Shown here piece after piece: positions 10,067 to 21,316 of a stretch of 64,000 bases of DNA. The DNA comes from Eutrigla gurnardus. Lineage: Eukaryota; Chordata; Actinopteri; Perciformes; Triglidae. The DNA lies in the NCBI GenBank assembly GCA_963514095.1, contig OY741280.1, positions 22,934,008-22,998,007 of the forward strand, read 5' to 3'. The notes beneath the pieces were generated by a model, which was not told the origin of the DNA, searched no databases, and saw only the letters and a list, made by a program, of their open reading frames with translations. The position numbers were made by a program, and so were the translations under genes. Every line of letters begins with the position of its first letter. Positions within the stretch are counted from its first letter, which is position 1.

Positions 10067-10459
10067 TATAGGAGCCACATCCATGGATGTGCTCCGTGTG
10101 GTTTGACTCCCGGGTGACCTGGTTGACGCGCTGTGTTGATGTTTCCAGTACTATGCAGCTACGTGAAGCAATGATTGATCCGTGCGATCGTCTCCGGTTT
10201 ACAACCCGTTTATTTTCTCACCATGACACCAATTGCATGGGAATACGGAATACATTTATATAGATCCTCAGTGACATAACAACAACTGGTAGTATTTGGT
10301 ATTTCTAGCGGTCAAAAACCGTATGCCCTTCCGGGGTCAAACAACAGAGGTAACCCAAATGACGTACCCTTTATACCTGTACCCACAATACGGCAGCACC
10401 ACTCAGTGGTCAACACAGACATTACAACATAAATGGAAAACAGGAAAATGGCTCTTACA
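10067..10459 (-). repeat. 5' LTR of the BEL/Pao element
   Basis: This 393-bp copy matches 2983-3375. It is followed on the + strand by the target duplication AGCAA (10460-10464). It should hold the promoter of the element on the minus strand; I could not place a TATA box with confidence. Confidence 0.93.
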
Positions 10460-10875
10460 AGCAAAGCTGAAAGCTTCTCCAAGATGTTTTCCATGTTGTG
10501 GTTCATTACCACAGTCTGAGCACTAGCGGCTCCACTCACTCCATCAATCATGCCGGGCAGCTTCACTGGGCTTTGGACTGCTGACACCGTCTTCCGAATT
10601 GTCCAATACACCAGGGCAGTCCTAATCCAATCAGCAAAAAGCCCGTTATCATGGTTCCAGCTATGTACAAATGACCCTCCACTGCTCCCAAGAGTCGATG
10701 GTGTAACCAGTGGCGAACGTCCTGTCAGGGCAGGCAGGTTCCCCCGAACCCGAGCTTCTCGTCGAGGAGATTCTGTCAATTGCATTGAGGGACCAGTTGA
10801 CCAATTCCATGATTTCATTTGGGAGAAAAATGCAGACAGAGGCTCCCAAAGTATGAGAAAAGCCAAGACAAGCAA
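10460..10875 (-). pseudogene. Unidentified ORF, copy 1, C-terminus cut by the BEL/Pao insertion
   Basis: On the minus strand a frame from 10875 starts with a hydrophobic segment (MLVLAFLILWEPLSAFF) and runs through a Ser/Pro/Arg-rich part to ENILEKLSAL. There it enters the retrotransposon LTR and continues with LTR-derived residues to a stop at 10312. The undamaged copy lies at 16579-17067. I do not recognise a family. Visible differences from copy 2 change residues (M/I, L/V, T/K), so there is no sign of protein-level constraint. It may be part of an old repeat. Confidence 0.3.
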
Positions 10876-10935
10876 GCAGGGAAGATAAGTGAGTGGGAGA
10901 GAGAGAGATGCGTCCGCCTTCGTTGAGAGCAGTTA

Positions 10936-12273
10936 ATGTTGTTTTTATCCATGTTTGTTATGAATATTATGTTGCTGCACATCACCTCTTCTGTACCACA
11001 CATGTTCTAATATCACATCCATGTTCTGGACCTCCTAAGCTTCCGTAGCCTCTTCTGCCCCTCACACTGCCTTTTTGCTTTGCTGAAGGCAAGTTGTGTT
11101 GACAAATTCCTTTCTCACTTCCCATTTTTGCGTCTCCTTGTCTCCTCGCTCACCCAGCTTGTGACCTGGGAATTGATCTCAGTGCTTCATCTTGAAGGAC
11201 AAAATGATTTTCTAAAATATAACACGCAGAGTGAAGATGGAGGAGCTATAAGCCAGGAAACACCAGCATATCCTGGTAATGCCAGGCATTCGGCCTTTCT
11301 CATAATTTCCCAGTTTGTACATCCTCAATTCCTTCAAAGAATGACCATGTGTCAATAAATAACCATTGAAACAAAGATACATTTGGTTTCCTCTAATAAA
11401 CACCCTTCAGTGGACCTGGCTTCAGTTACCACCAAGTCATAACACCACCTGTTTTTTTGACCATCATCACGGCACCTTCATCACTGTATGATCATCGTTC
11501 ACCCTCACACCTGCAGCTCCTTCTGTTCTAACTCTGCCGTCGGCTTCTTAACAGCTCTGACTGACTCACATCATCATGAAGTCGGCTGTTTGATCTAAAG
11601 AACGATTCAACCAATGGGTTTTATTTTGTTTTCTCTCCGAGCAAGTCAATGCTGTGAAATAGTTCCTTGAGTTGTCTCTGTCCATACCATACCCACATTT
11701 GTTACATATAAAAATATATTTCATAAGCTTGCAGGCTTTTTTTGGAGGTTGCCCAGAAGTAAGTGGTATGAATACTACTTCAGTGTTTTATAACAACTGG
11801 GTGCAGCAGCGCAGCTGCCTCACTAGCTTAGTGTTACTCAACACAGAAAATCAGAAAATAGAAGTCTTCAATCCAAAGTTCTTCTTTTGTCTGTTTACTT
11901 ATGAGCTGCAAAACATACAGTGTACAAAACACTTAGGATCTTTACTTTTCTGGATAAATTAACTGAAATTAAGTGTAGGTAAACAGACTGGATTGCTCCG
12001 AGGTCCAGTGGCTTCTGGCTGCTTCACGGGTTTCTTCACATTTATACCAAATCTAAAAGCCAATCAAATTATGTTATTTTATCACTGGTCAACTATTGTA
12101 TTCTAAACTCAACATAACAAATGCAACACAGGATTTCTTAATTCTAGAAAATAATATATAACTTAAATTATTTCAATAACAAATAAATTATAATTTTCAT
12201 ACAAATGGCTTCAACGTATTACATATTATTGGAAAATGTATTTTTATTATTATTTTATCACATAATGTAAGTA
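10936..12273 (+). repeat. Upstream block of zinc-finger unit B (four-copy segmental repeat)
   Basis: This sequence recurs, with small indels, at 17125-18469 (unit C), 25489-26414 (unit D) and 38380-40169 (unit E, interrupted by a hAT element). A 92-codon frame at 11080-11358 is kept in copies B and C, but it starts at CTG and has no recognisable domain. I read the block as non-coding upstream sequence carried by unequal exchange. Confidence 0.75.
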
Positions 12274-12638
12274 AACATCCTGGTCCACACTCCAGAACAC
12301 CTGGTGGCGGTAATGCGACGATTCGTTGTTTGCTTCCCGCTAATAATCCCGATGACGAAGATCCAGAGGACCCGGATGTATTTGTCTTTTAGCAACATGG
12401 CGCCCGGCGTTATTAGAACCAGCAGCGCGTCTTCGTGGTGTTGAGAAAGTGTCTGTTAGCTTCACCAGTACTGATCCATCAGAGTCTCTGTGTGTCTGGA
12501 TAAACCCGTCTGGATGGACTTTGTACTCTTCACCTTTTATTCTGAAGGTTTGACCTCTGACTCATCTCCCGGTAGCATACGAAGCTAGTTAGCTTAGCAT
12601 GCTAGCTGGAGACGGTTTTAACGGAGTTTGTAGAGAAA
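12274..12638 (+). promoter_or_regulatory. Promoter and 5' UTR region of zinc-finger gene B
   Basis: This stretch is conserved in front of every first exon (C 18470-18831, D 26415-26774, E 40170-40535). It includes a YY1-like ACATGGCGCC (12395-12404; C 18588, D 26531, E 40292) and no clear TATA box. A CpG-bearing 5' UTR leads to the ATG at 12639. A full CRE palindrome TGACGTCA follows just inside intron 1 (12871-12878). Promoter activity is inferred from position and conservation. Confidence 0.55.
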
Positions 12639-14851
12639 ATGAGTAAAGTCCAAATGCTGAGAGCGTTGGTGGAGCAGCGACTAGCTGCGGCTGCTGAAGA
12701 GATATTTGGGCTGTTTGAAGGAACGATAGCAGAGTACGAGGAGGAACTTTCTCGTTCTAAAGAGGAGAACGAGCGACAGCGGAGACTCTTAGACGCTGTT
12801 TTCCTCCCGCAAGTCCGGATTCACAGAGCAGGTTCGTTCATCAACACATCCGGGTTTCTCAGCGTCTACGTGACGTCAAGTGTTTCAACATTAAATGGTT
12901 TGTGACGCATTTAAACGTAAATAAAAAGCTTGAATCCAGAGACGTATTCGTCTTCTTCACCTGAACATGTCGGCATACAGTTTGAACTCAAATCGACGTC
13001 CATTGTGTTCGACTAACCGACCTAAACCGACTAGCATGCAAACGGCTATTAGGGTCACAGGGCGACCAGAAAGGATGTCTGATACCAAACTGAACGTCCT
13101 GTAACAGCCGACACCCCATCGATCCTAACTTCATTCAGAAAACAAGCATTTTAAAAGTTGTCAGCTTGTTGTCTTGAAGACAGAACTTAAAATCATGACT
13201 TAATCCGTTTTACTAATCATCATAATTATGTAGTTATTTCGGCATACTTTTGTTCTGTTTATTGCTATTAAATCATGTAGCTGAAGTGTTGAAATGATGA
13301 TATGACAGGTTTTTAAGACATGTATGAATTTCATTACTCTCCACAGATGTTAAACAGCTGTTGGTGAGAAAAGAAGAGGTTCCCTTAGAGCAGCAGGACT
13401 GGAGCTCCAGTGTGGACCAGGTGGGCCAGACAGAACCCCCACACATTAAAGAGGACCAGGAGAACCCTGACCCTCCACACATCAAAGAAGAGCAGGAGGA
13501 CCCTGAACCCCCACACATTAAAGAGGACCAGGAGGACCCTGAACCCCCAAACATTAAAGATGACCAGGAGGACCCTGAACCCCCACACATTAAAGATGAC
13601 CAGGAGGAACTCTTGACCAGTCAGCAGGGAGAGCAGCTTAATGGACTGGAGGAGGCTGATATTAAGTTCCCATTGACTCTTGTCCCTGTGAAGAGTGAAG
13701 AAGATGCTGATGAAGAGAAGCCTCAGTCCTCAGGGCTGCCTTCAGCTGCAACCAACAGCTCAACTGAACACATGGAAACAGAAGCTGATGAAGAGGACTG
13801 TGGAGGACCAGAACCAGCCAAGGACTCACGTTCATATTTAAAACCAGATACTGATGACAAGACTGGAGACTCTTCTGATCCTGAGACTGATGACAGTGCT
13901 GATTGGCAGGAGAACAGAGAATCTCTGTTAACTTTAAAGGCTTTGAATAATGATGAAATCCCTGACAATGATTTTAGATGTAGTTCTACTGAGAAACCAT
14001 TTACATGCTCTGAGTGTAGGAAAACATTTAGGACCCGGGGAAGTCTGAAAAGACACATGAGAATTCATACAGGAGAAAGACCTTTCAGCTGCTCAGTTTG
14101 TAAGAAATGTTTTACAGATAGTGGATCTTTAAAGAAACACATGAGAACTCATACAGGAGAAAAACCTTTCAGCTGCTCAGTTTGTAAGAAATGTTTTACA
14201 CAGAAAGCAAATTTACAGATCCACATGAGAACTCACACAGGAGAAAAACCTTTCAGCTGCTCAGTTTGTAAGAAATGTTTTAGAGAGAGTGGAACTTTAA
14301 AGAAACACATGAGAATTCACACAAGAGAAAGATCTTTCAGCTGCTCAGTTTGTAAGAAATGTTTCGGTGACAATGGATATCTGAAGAGACACATGAGAAC
14401 TCATTCAGGAGAAAAACCATACAGTTGCTCAGTTTGTAAGAAATGTTTTAGAGAGAGTGGAACTTTCAAGAAACACATGAGAATTCACACAAGAGAAAGA
14501 CCTTTCAGCTGCTCAGTTTGTAAGAAATGTTTTAGAGAGAGTGGAGATTTCAAAAAACACATGAGAATTCACACAAGAGAAAGACCTTTCAGCTGCTCAG
14601 TTTGTAAGAATTGCTTTGCACGGAGTGATCAATTACTGGTCCACATGAGATCTCATACAGGAGAGAAACCTTTCAGTTGTTCAGTTTGTAAGAAATGTTT
14701 TAGAGAGAGTGGAGATTTAAAGAAACACATGAGAATTCACACAGGAGAGAAACCTTTTAGCTGCTCAGTTTGTATGAAATGTTTTACACAACGTTCAAAT
14801 TTACTGGTCCACATGAGATCTCATACAGGAGAGAAACCTTTCAGCTGCTAA
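12639..14851 (+). CDS. C2H2 zinc-finger protein B, 10 fingers (intact)
   Basis: Two exons, 12639-12831 and 13347-14851, join in phase 1 at GCAG|gttcgt and ccacag|ATG to give 565 residues. Residues 1-64 form a charged helical segment (MSKVQMLRALVEQRL...EEELSRSKEENERQ), a probable coiled coil common to this fish family. An acidic linker follows with five 12-residue repeats of the type DPEPPHIKEDQE, then VPVKSEED and a Ser/Asp-rich stretch. Ten C2H2 fingers end at FSC-TAA. Finger specificity residues vary (for example RSDQ, ESGD, QKAN), while the backbone is almost the same at DNA level, as expected for a homogenised array. The likely role is sequence-specific nuclear DNA binding. Unlike mammalian KRAB proteins there is no KRAB box, and the target is unknown. 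This is the best-preserved member of the cluster. Confidence 0.92.
12871..12878 (+). promoter_or_regulatory. CRE palindrome at the start of intron 1, gene B
   Basis: TGACGTCA lies 40 bases after the exon-1 donor. The same octamer is kept at 19877-19884 (C), 27007-27014 (D) and 40768-40775 (E). CREB/ATF binding is inferred from the motif. Confidence 0.45.
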
Positions 14852-16599
14852 GTTTGTGAGACGTCTTTTACAGACAGTCGATGTTACACTTAAAGAGCTT
14901 GAGCAGCTGTTTTATTGTTCCTTTTATACACTAATGTTGGGTAAAGGAATGTGTCTTACTTCCTGTGTTCAACGAGTTGAGTTTGTAACAGTTTGTCACA
15001 AAAGGTTTGCCTGGTGTCATCATGTCATGTGGTCTTTCAGGTTTAAATATTCAACATGTATAATGAAGAAGAGGGTCTGTTTGAGCAACAGGAATTGAGG
15101 CGTGAGAAACTTTTAGTTTTATCGTTTGCAATGCAAAATTCACCCCGATATGTCTTTTGGCAAAGACGTAGCTGTAGGGGTTTTTGTTGGGTTAATTTTT
15201 CCCCCAGCAGGATTGAAGTACTGGGAGTTTGGTGCAAAACTGATCAAGATTGAAACTGTAAGTAAGACTCTAGAACTAATCACGGTGAAACAACAATGAG
15301 GCCAAGTTTTGTGACAGCCCATTGATGGTCTGGTGACCTGACTAAGGTGTCCTATGCCTTCGCCCAATGTCAGCTGGGATCATCCGTCCAAAAGATTATA
15401 TCCATTGATTCAATTTTCATTTTTATGCTATAAGTATCAAGACACATTCTGGTTAATTGCCTGCTTGAATCAGCCTGTATTCCTAGAAACACTAATGTGG
15501 CCCATATTTTGTCATAGTTTCTATTTTTATTCTTTTTCTATGTATTTGTACATTTAATAAGTTTCATGATATATTTTGGATGGCTAATGAGATTCATTAC
15601 ATACATTTGACTTGTGATGTATTTAACGTCTGTATTTGTGCTATAATATGATCACATAATTGTTGTATGGTTGGTAGAAGTAGAAACAGTGTGTATTTGT
15701 ATTGATACAAATAAAGTGGATGAACACTACTTCTACGTCCGCCCCGTCATTCAAGGTTCAACGTGTCTTTATAGCTAGGTCAACGAATTTGGGTAATTAG
15801 ATAAGGGGACTCTTCAAATGATAAGTCTGATGTTATTTTATTACACAGCAACTTATCCTTGAATGGTATGGTATAACTTTATTGTCACTATACGAATACA
15901 GCGAAATTACAGAATCACCCCGTCCGTATACATACATATACAGCATACAGTACATATAGTAGACAGACATAACGGGATGACACCACAGTAAAAGTGGGTA
16001 GAACAACAGGAGAGGGGAGGAGGAAAAAAAGGAAGCTCCCAGACTGTGTTCCTGTGGGGGTGCACAGTGTGGGACTCAGCGACGGGAGGGGGTAAGGGGG
16101 AGGGAGGTGAACCAACGCAGACAGGCGGCCAGCCGCAGCCATAAGGTGGCGCCAGCGGACCCCGCCTGACGCACTGGGGGGTGAAAGCGGCGAAGGCGTG
16201 GGAGGGGGGGCTGGGGGGGTGTATTGCAAATGTCCATGTGTGTAACGTGTCCATGAATGTGTGTGTGATTCATAAGCCTGAAGAGTTGCCTCGCCCATCG
16301 AAATAACACAGCAAGTTGCCATGGAGACGTCCTTGATCCCAGACAGAGTCAACAATCAACAGGTGTCCATGTAGGAAGGGAGAGAGGAATATTAACGCAG
16401 TATTGCAGAGCCTCTCACAGCAAGCATCTCCTGGAGGAATTGTTCCAGCAGCGACCTTGGCCAGGGCAGCTGCCGCGAGGGGCTGGAATGCAGATTAGAT
16501 TGTGGTTGTTTGTGTTAGGGCGAGTAGTCGCATTTCAGTAGACACGACTCACTCTCATTGTCCATATTGGTCTTCAAATCAATCCATTCGCATTAGCAA
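14852..16599 (+). other. 3' UTR and downstream flank of zinc-finger gene B
   Basis: The first 450 bases match the 3' UTRs of C, D and E. From 15285 the sequence follows the flank of copy A, with poly(A) signal AATAAA at 15710-15715. The GC-rich part 15880-16500 repeats 2260-2880. AGCAA at 16595-16599 is the unoccupied counterpart of the BEL/Pao target site. No gene recognised. Confidence 0.7.
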
Positions 16600-17067
16600 A
16601 GCTGAAAGCTTCTCCAAGATGTGTACCACGTTGTGGTTCATTACCACAGTCAGAGTGTTGACAGCTTTGTCCAAGATGTTATCCATGTTGTGGTTTATAG
16701 CCACAGTCTGAGCACTAGCGGCTCCACTCACTCCATCAATCATGCCGGGCAGCTTCACTGGGCTTTGGACTGCTGACACCTTCTTCCGAATTGTCCAATA
16801 CACCAGGGCAGTCCTAATCCAATCAGCAAAAAGCCCGTTATCATGGTTCCAGCTATGTACAAATGACCCTCCACTGCTCCCAACAGTCGATGGTGTAACC
16901 AGTGGCGAACGTCCTGTCAGGGCAGGCAGGTTCCCCCGAACCCGAGCTTCTCGTCGAGGAGATTCTGTCAATTGCATTGAGGGACCAGTTGACCAATTCC
17001 ATGATTTAATTTGGGAGAAAAATGCAGACAGAGGCTCCCAAAGTATGAGAAAAGCCAAGACAAGCAA
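16579..17067 (-). CDS. Unidentified 162-codon ORF (copy 2, uninterrupted)
   Basis: The minus-strand frame begins MLVLAFLILWEPLSAFF, a possible signal or membrane segment, and ends LSALLMRMD. Near the C-terminus it has two related blocks (INHNMDNILDKA and MNHNVVHILEKL) created by an internal tandem duplication of about 66 bp that copy 1 lacks. I recognise no family. The only other copy (10460-10875) is cut by the BEL/Pao element. The differences I could see between copies alter amino acids, which argues against selection for a protein. It could be a remnant of an older repeat. Confidence 0.25.
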   Translation of the reverse strand: MLVLAFLILWEPLSAFFSQIKSWNWSTGPSMQLTESPRREARVRGNLPALTGRSPLVTPSTVGSSGGSFVHSWNHDNGLFADWIRTALVYWTIRKKVSAVQSPVKLPGMIDGVSGAASAQTVAINHNMDNILDKAVNTLTVVMNHNVVHILEKLSALLMRMD

Positions 17068-17124
17068 TCAGGGAAGATAAGTGAGTGGGAGAGAGAGAGA
17101 TGCGTCCGCCTTCGTTGAGAGCAG

Positions 17125-18831
17125 TTAATGTTGTTTTTATCCATGTTTGTTATGAATATTATGGTGCTGCACATCACCTCTTCTGTACCACACATGTTCT
17201 AATATCACATCCATGTTCTGGACCTCCTAAGCTTCCGTAGCCTCTTCTGCCCCTCACACTGCCTTTTTGCTTTGCTGAAGGCAAGTTGTGTTGACAAATT
17301 CCTTTCTCACTTCCCATTTTTGCGTCTCCTTGTCTCCTCGCTCACCCAGCTTGTGACCTGGGAATTGATCTCAGTGCTTCATCTTGAAGGACAAAATGAT
17401 TTTCTAAAATATAACACGCAGAGTGAAGATGGAGGAGCTATAAGCCAGGAAACACCAGCATATCCTGGTAATGCCAGGCATTCGGCCTTTCTCATAATTT
17501 CCCAGTTTGTACATCCTCAATTCCTTCAAAGAATGACCATGTGTCAATAAATAACCATTGAAACAAAGATACATTTGGTTTCCTCTAATGAACACCCTTC
17601 AGTGGACCTGGCTTCAGTTACCACCAAGTCATAACACCACCTGTTTTTTTGACCATCATCACGGCACCTTCATCACTGTATCATCATCATTGTTCACCCT
17701 CACACCTGCAGCTCCTTCTGTTCTAACTCTGCCGTCGGCTTCTTAACAGCTCTGACTGACTCACATCATCATGAAGTCGGCTGTTTGATCTAAAGAACGA
17801 TTCAACCAATGGGTTTTATTTTGTTTTCTCTCTGAGCAAGTCAATGCTGTGAAATAGTTCCTTGAGTTGTCTGTCCATACCATACCCACATTTGTTACAT
17901 ATAAAAATATATTTCATAAGATTGCAGGCTTTTTTGGAGGTTTCCCAGAAGTAAGTGGTATGAATACTACTTCAGTGTTTTATAATAACTGGGTGCAGCA
18001 GCGCAGCTGCCTCACTAGCTTAGTGTTACTCAACACAGAAAATCAGAAAATAGAAGTCTTCAATCCAAAGTTCTTCTTTTGTCTGTTTATTTATGAGCTG
18101 CAAAACATACAGTGTACAAAACACTTAGGATCTTTACTTTTCTGGATAAATTAACTGACATTAAGTGTAGGTAAAAAGACTGGATTGCTCCGAGGTCCAG
18201 TGGCTTCTGGCTGCTTCACGGGTTTCTTCACATTTATACCAAATCTAACAGCCAATCAAATTATGTTATTTTATCACTGGTCAACTATTGTATTCTAATC
18301 TCAACATAACAAATGCAACACAGGATTTCTTAATTCTAGAAAATAATATATAACTAAAATTATTTCAATAACGAATAAAATATAATTTTCATACAAATGG
18401 CTTCAACGTATTACATATTATTGGAAAATGTTTTTTTTATTATTATTTTATCACATAATGTAAGTAAACATCCTGGTCCACACTCCAGAACACCTGGTGG
18501 CGGTAATGCGACGATTCGTTGTTTGCTTCCCGCTAATAATCCCGATGACGAAGATCCAGAGGACCCGGATGTATTACTCTTTTAGCAACATGGCGCCCGG
18601 CGTTATTAGAACCAGCAGCGCGTCTTCGTGGTGTTGAGAAAGTGTCTGTTAGCTTCACCAGTACGGATCCATCAGAGTCTCTGTGTGTCTGGATAAACCC
18701 GTCTGGATGGACTTTGTACTCTTCACCTTTTATTCTGAAGGTTTGACCTCTGACTCATCTCCCGGTAGCATAGGAAGCTAGTTAGCTTAGCATGCTAGCT
18801 GTAGACGGTTTTAACGGGGTTTGTGGAGAAA
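17125..18831 (+). repeat. Upstream block and promoter region of zinc-finger unit C
   Basis: This is a direct duplicate of 10936-12638, with scattered substitutions and small indels. The YY1-like ACATGGCGCC sits at 18588-18597. No independent gene seen. Confidence 0.75.
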
Positions 18832-21168
18832 ATGAGTAAAGTCCAAATGCTGAGAGCGTTGGTGGAGCAGCGACTAGCTGCGGCTGCTGAAGAGATATTT
18901 GGGCTGTTTGAAGGAACGATAGCAGAGTACGAGGAGGAACTTTCTCGTTCTAAAGAGGAGAACGAGCGACAGCGGAGACTCTTAAGGTGCAGTCGAATAG
19001 TCTTTTTTGCTTAGGAAGGTTCCTAACTGAAGAAGTGACCCGGAAGTAAACAAATGGCCGCCATGATAAGAGCTGTTCGAATTCTCTAAATGCATAGGAA
19101 AGGAGCTCCAATGCTTCCTTTCAGAGCTCCTTTAGCATAGGATGCAACGGACCTTCCTATGCGATAGGAAAGGAGATTACGCCAACCCACAATTCTTTGC
19201 GAGAGCAACATTTAAAGTGCCGCACACCTCGGCCGTTCATGAAAACAAACAATATGCCTATTTACATATTTAACAGTTACTTTCATGCAGACATATAGTC
19301 ATTGGAATAGTGATGATAAATGTGTGTGGACAGTGATAATAATTGAATGTTTTTTTTTTAATTTCAATCATGTTACAAATGTTTGACAAAAACGAAACTA
19401 AAACCACAAATGAAAAGTAAATAAAGCAACCGGTCAAACAGAAAGGAGGAGCTGCTGGACCTGAAGCCGGCAGTGAACCAGCTGTTGATAAAACCAACAT
19501 GTGGAGAAGTGGACGATGCGCTTTTTGTAGTCCATTTTTGTAGTTTCTCCAGTGCAGACGCACGTCAATCGCTGGCGCTGATCATCAGCTGTCAATCATC
19601 AGCGGCCGCGTTATAATGACGTAGCTTAGTGAAAGTCCGGTCGGATTCTCTGAGCACCGCGGTCGACTATTCCTAAGTCCTTTTGAGTTCTCCTATCGCC
19701 TTTCCTTAACCCCGTGACGTTTTCCCCAGAGGTCAAGGAATAGGAGATAGGAATAGGAGTTAGGACCTTATTTTTTGACTATTCGACTGCACCCTTAGAC
19801 GCTGTTTTCCTCCCGGAAGTCCGGATACACAGAGCAGGTTCGTTCATCAACACATCCGGGTTTCTCAGCGTCTACATGACGTCAAGTGTTTCAACATTAA
19901 ATGGTTTGTGACGAATTTAAACGTAGATAAAAAGCTTGAATCCAGAGACGTATTCGTCTTCTTCACCTGAACATGTCGGCATACAGTTTGAACTCAAATC
20001 GACGTCCATTGTGTTCGACTAACCGACCTAAACCGACCAGCATGCAAACGGCTATTTGGGTCACAGGGCGACCAGAAAGGATGTCTGATACCAAACTGAA
20101 CGTCCTGTAACAGCCGACACCCCATCGATCCTAACCTCATTCAGAAAACAAGCATTTTAAAAGTTGTCAGCTTGTTGTCTTGAAGACAGAACTTAAAAAT
20201 CATGACTTAATCCGTTTTACTAATCACCATAATCATGTAGTTATTTCGGCATACTTTTGATCTGTTTATTGTTATTAAATCATGTAGCTGAAGTGTTGAA
20301 ATGATGATATGACAGGTTTTTAAGACATGTATGAATTTCATTACTCTCCACAGATGTTCAACAGCTGTTGGTGAGAAAAGAAGAGGTTCCCTTAGAGCAG
20401 CAGGACTGGAGCTCCAGTGTGGACCAGGTGGGCCAGACAGAAACCCCACACATTGAAGAGGACCAGGAGGACCCTGAACCCCCACACATCAAAGAGGACC
20501 AGAAGGACCCTGAACTCTTGCCCAGTCAGCAGGGAGAGAAGCTTCAAGGGTTGGATGAGGCTGATATTAAGTTCCCATTGACTCTTGTCCCTGTGAAGAG
20601 TGAAGAAGATGATGATGAAGAGAAGCCTCGGTCCTCAGGGCTGCCTTCAGCTGCAACCAACAGCTCAACTGAACACATGGAAACAGAAGCTGATGAAGAG
20701 GACTGTGGAGGACCAGAACCAGCCAGGAACTTGCATTCATATTTACAACCAGATACTGATGACATGTCTGGAGACTCTTCTGATCCTGAGACTGATGATA
20801 GTGATGATTGGCAGGAGACCAGACATCCTCTGTCAACTTTAAAGGCTTTGAATAATGATGAAATCCCTGACAATGATTTTAGATGTAGTTCTACTGAGAA
20901 ACCATTTACATGCTCTGAGTGTAGGAAAACATTTAGGACCAATGGAAATCTGAAAAGACACATGAGAACTCATACAGGAGAAAAACCTTACAGCTGCTCA
21001 GTTTGTAAGAAATATTTTACACAGAGTTCACATTTACAGGTCCACATGAGAGCGCACACAGGAGAGAAACCTTTTAGCTGCTCAGTTTGTAAGAAATATT
21101 TTACACAGAGTTCACATTTACAGGTCCACATGAGAACTCATACAGGAGATAAACCTTTCAGCTGCTAA
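18832..21168 (+). pseudogene. C2H2 zinc-finger gene copy C, first exon split by a MITE
   Basis: Exon 1 starts at ATG 18832 and runs in the family frame to 18984, where an 810-bp element interrupts it. The remainder is at 19798-19837, followed by donor gttcgt. Without the element the exon would have the family length of 193 bases. Exon 2 is 20354-21168 and is open, giving 335 residues in total if the element were absent. It has only three C2H2 fingers, ending TGDKPFSC-TAA. The linker has two 12-residue repeats, one with its Lys lost (HIEED). With the insertion, the first exon ends at an in-frame TAG (19012-19014). The gene is probably inactive; skipping or splicing out the element is possible but unproven. 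Confidence 0.85.
18985..19794. mobile_element. 810-bp PIF/Harbinger-like MITE in exon 1 of zinc-finger gene C
   Basis: The terminal inverted repeats are GGTGCAGTCGAATAGTC and its complement, with one mismatch at the outermost base. TTA flanks both sides (18982-18984 and 19795-19797), matching the 3-bp TWA target duplications of PIF/Harbinger elements. Removing the element plus one TTA restores the exon as in copies B, D and E. Subterminal motifs around 'TAGGAAAGGAG' recur in both orientations. No transposase seen. Confidence 0.87.
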
Positions 21169-21316
21169 GTTTGTGAGACGTCTTTTACAGACAGTCGATG
21201 TTACACTTAAAGAGCTTGAGCAGCTGTTTTGTTGTTCCTTTTATACGCTAATGTTGGGTAAAGGAATGTGTCTTACTTCCTGTGTTCCGCTCAACAAGTT
21301 AAGTTTATAACAGTTT
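21169..21316 (+). other. Truncated 3' UTR of zinc-finger copy C
   Basis: The family 3' UTR continues for about 150 bases to CAGTTT and then stops at a MITE. The expected continuation (GTCACAAAAGG in B, D and E) does not reappear on the far side, so the rest of this flank has been lost. Confidence 0.7.

Larger units (their letters stand above)
2983..10459 (-). mobile_element. BEL/Pao LTR retrotransposon, complete ends, recent insertion
   Basis: A 7477-bp element lies on the minus strand with 393-bp LTRs at both ends and a 5-bp target duplication AGCAA (2978-2982 and 10460-10464). The unoccupied site is visible in the duplicated block at 16595-16599. LTR ends on the element strand are TGTAAGAGCC and GGCTCCTATA. 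Order on the minus strand is 5' LTR, leader, Gag, Pol (protease, RT, RNase H, integrase), polypurine tract, 3' LTR, as in BEL/Pao elements. I saw no base differences between the LTRs when reading them side by side, which implies a young insertion. The integrase frame is broken, and a 200-bp assembly gap sits in gag. I saw no TGG-type primer-binding site directly beside the 5' LTR. Confidence 0.95.

Noticed and set aside
11080..11358. 92-codon frame repeated in the zinc-finger upstream blocks
   Set aside because: Starts at CTG, no domain, and conservation reflects recent duplication of the whole block.
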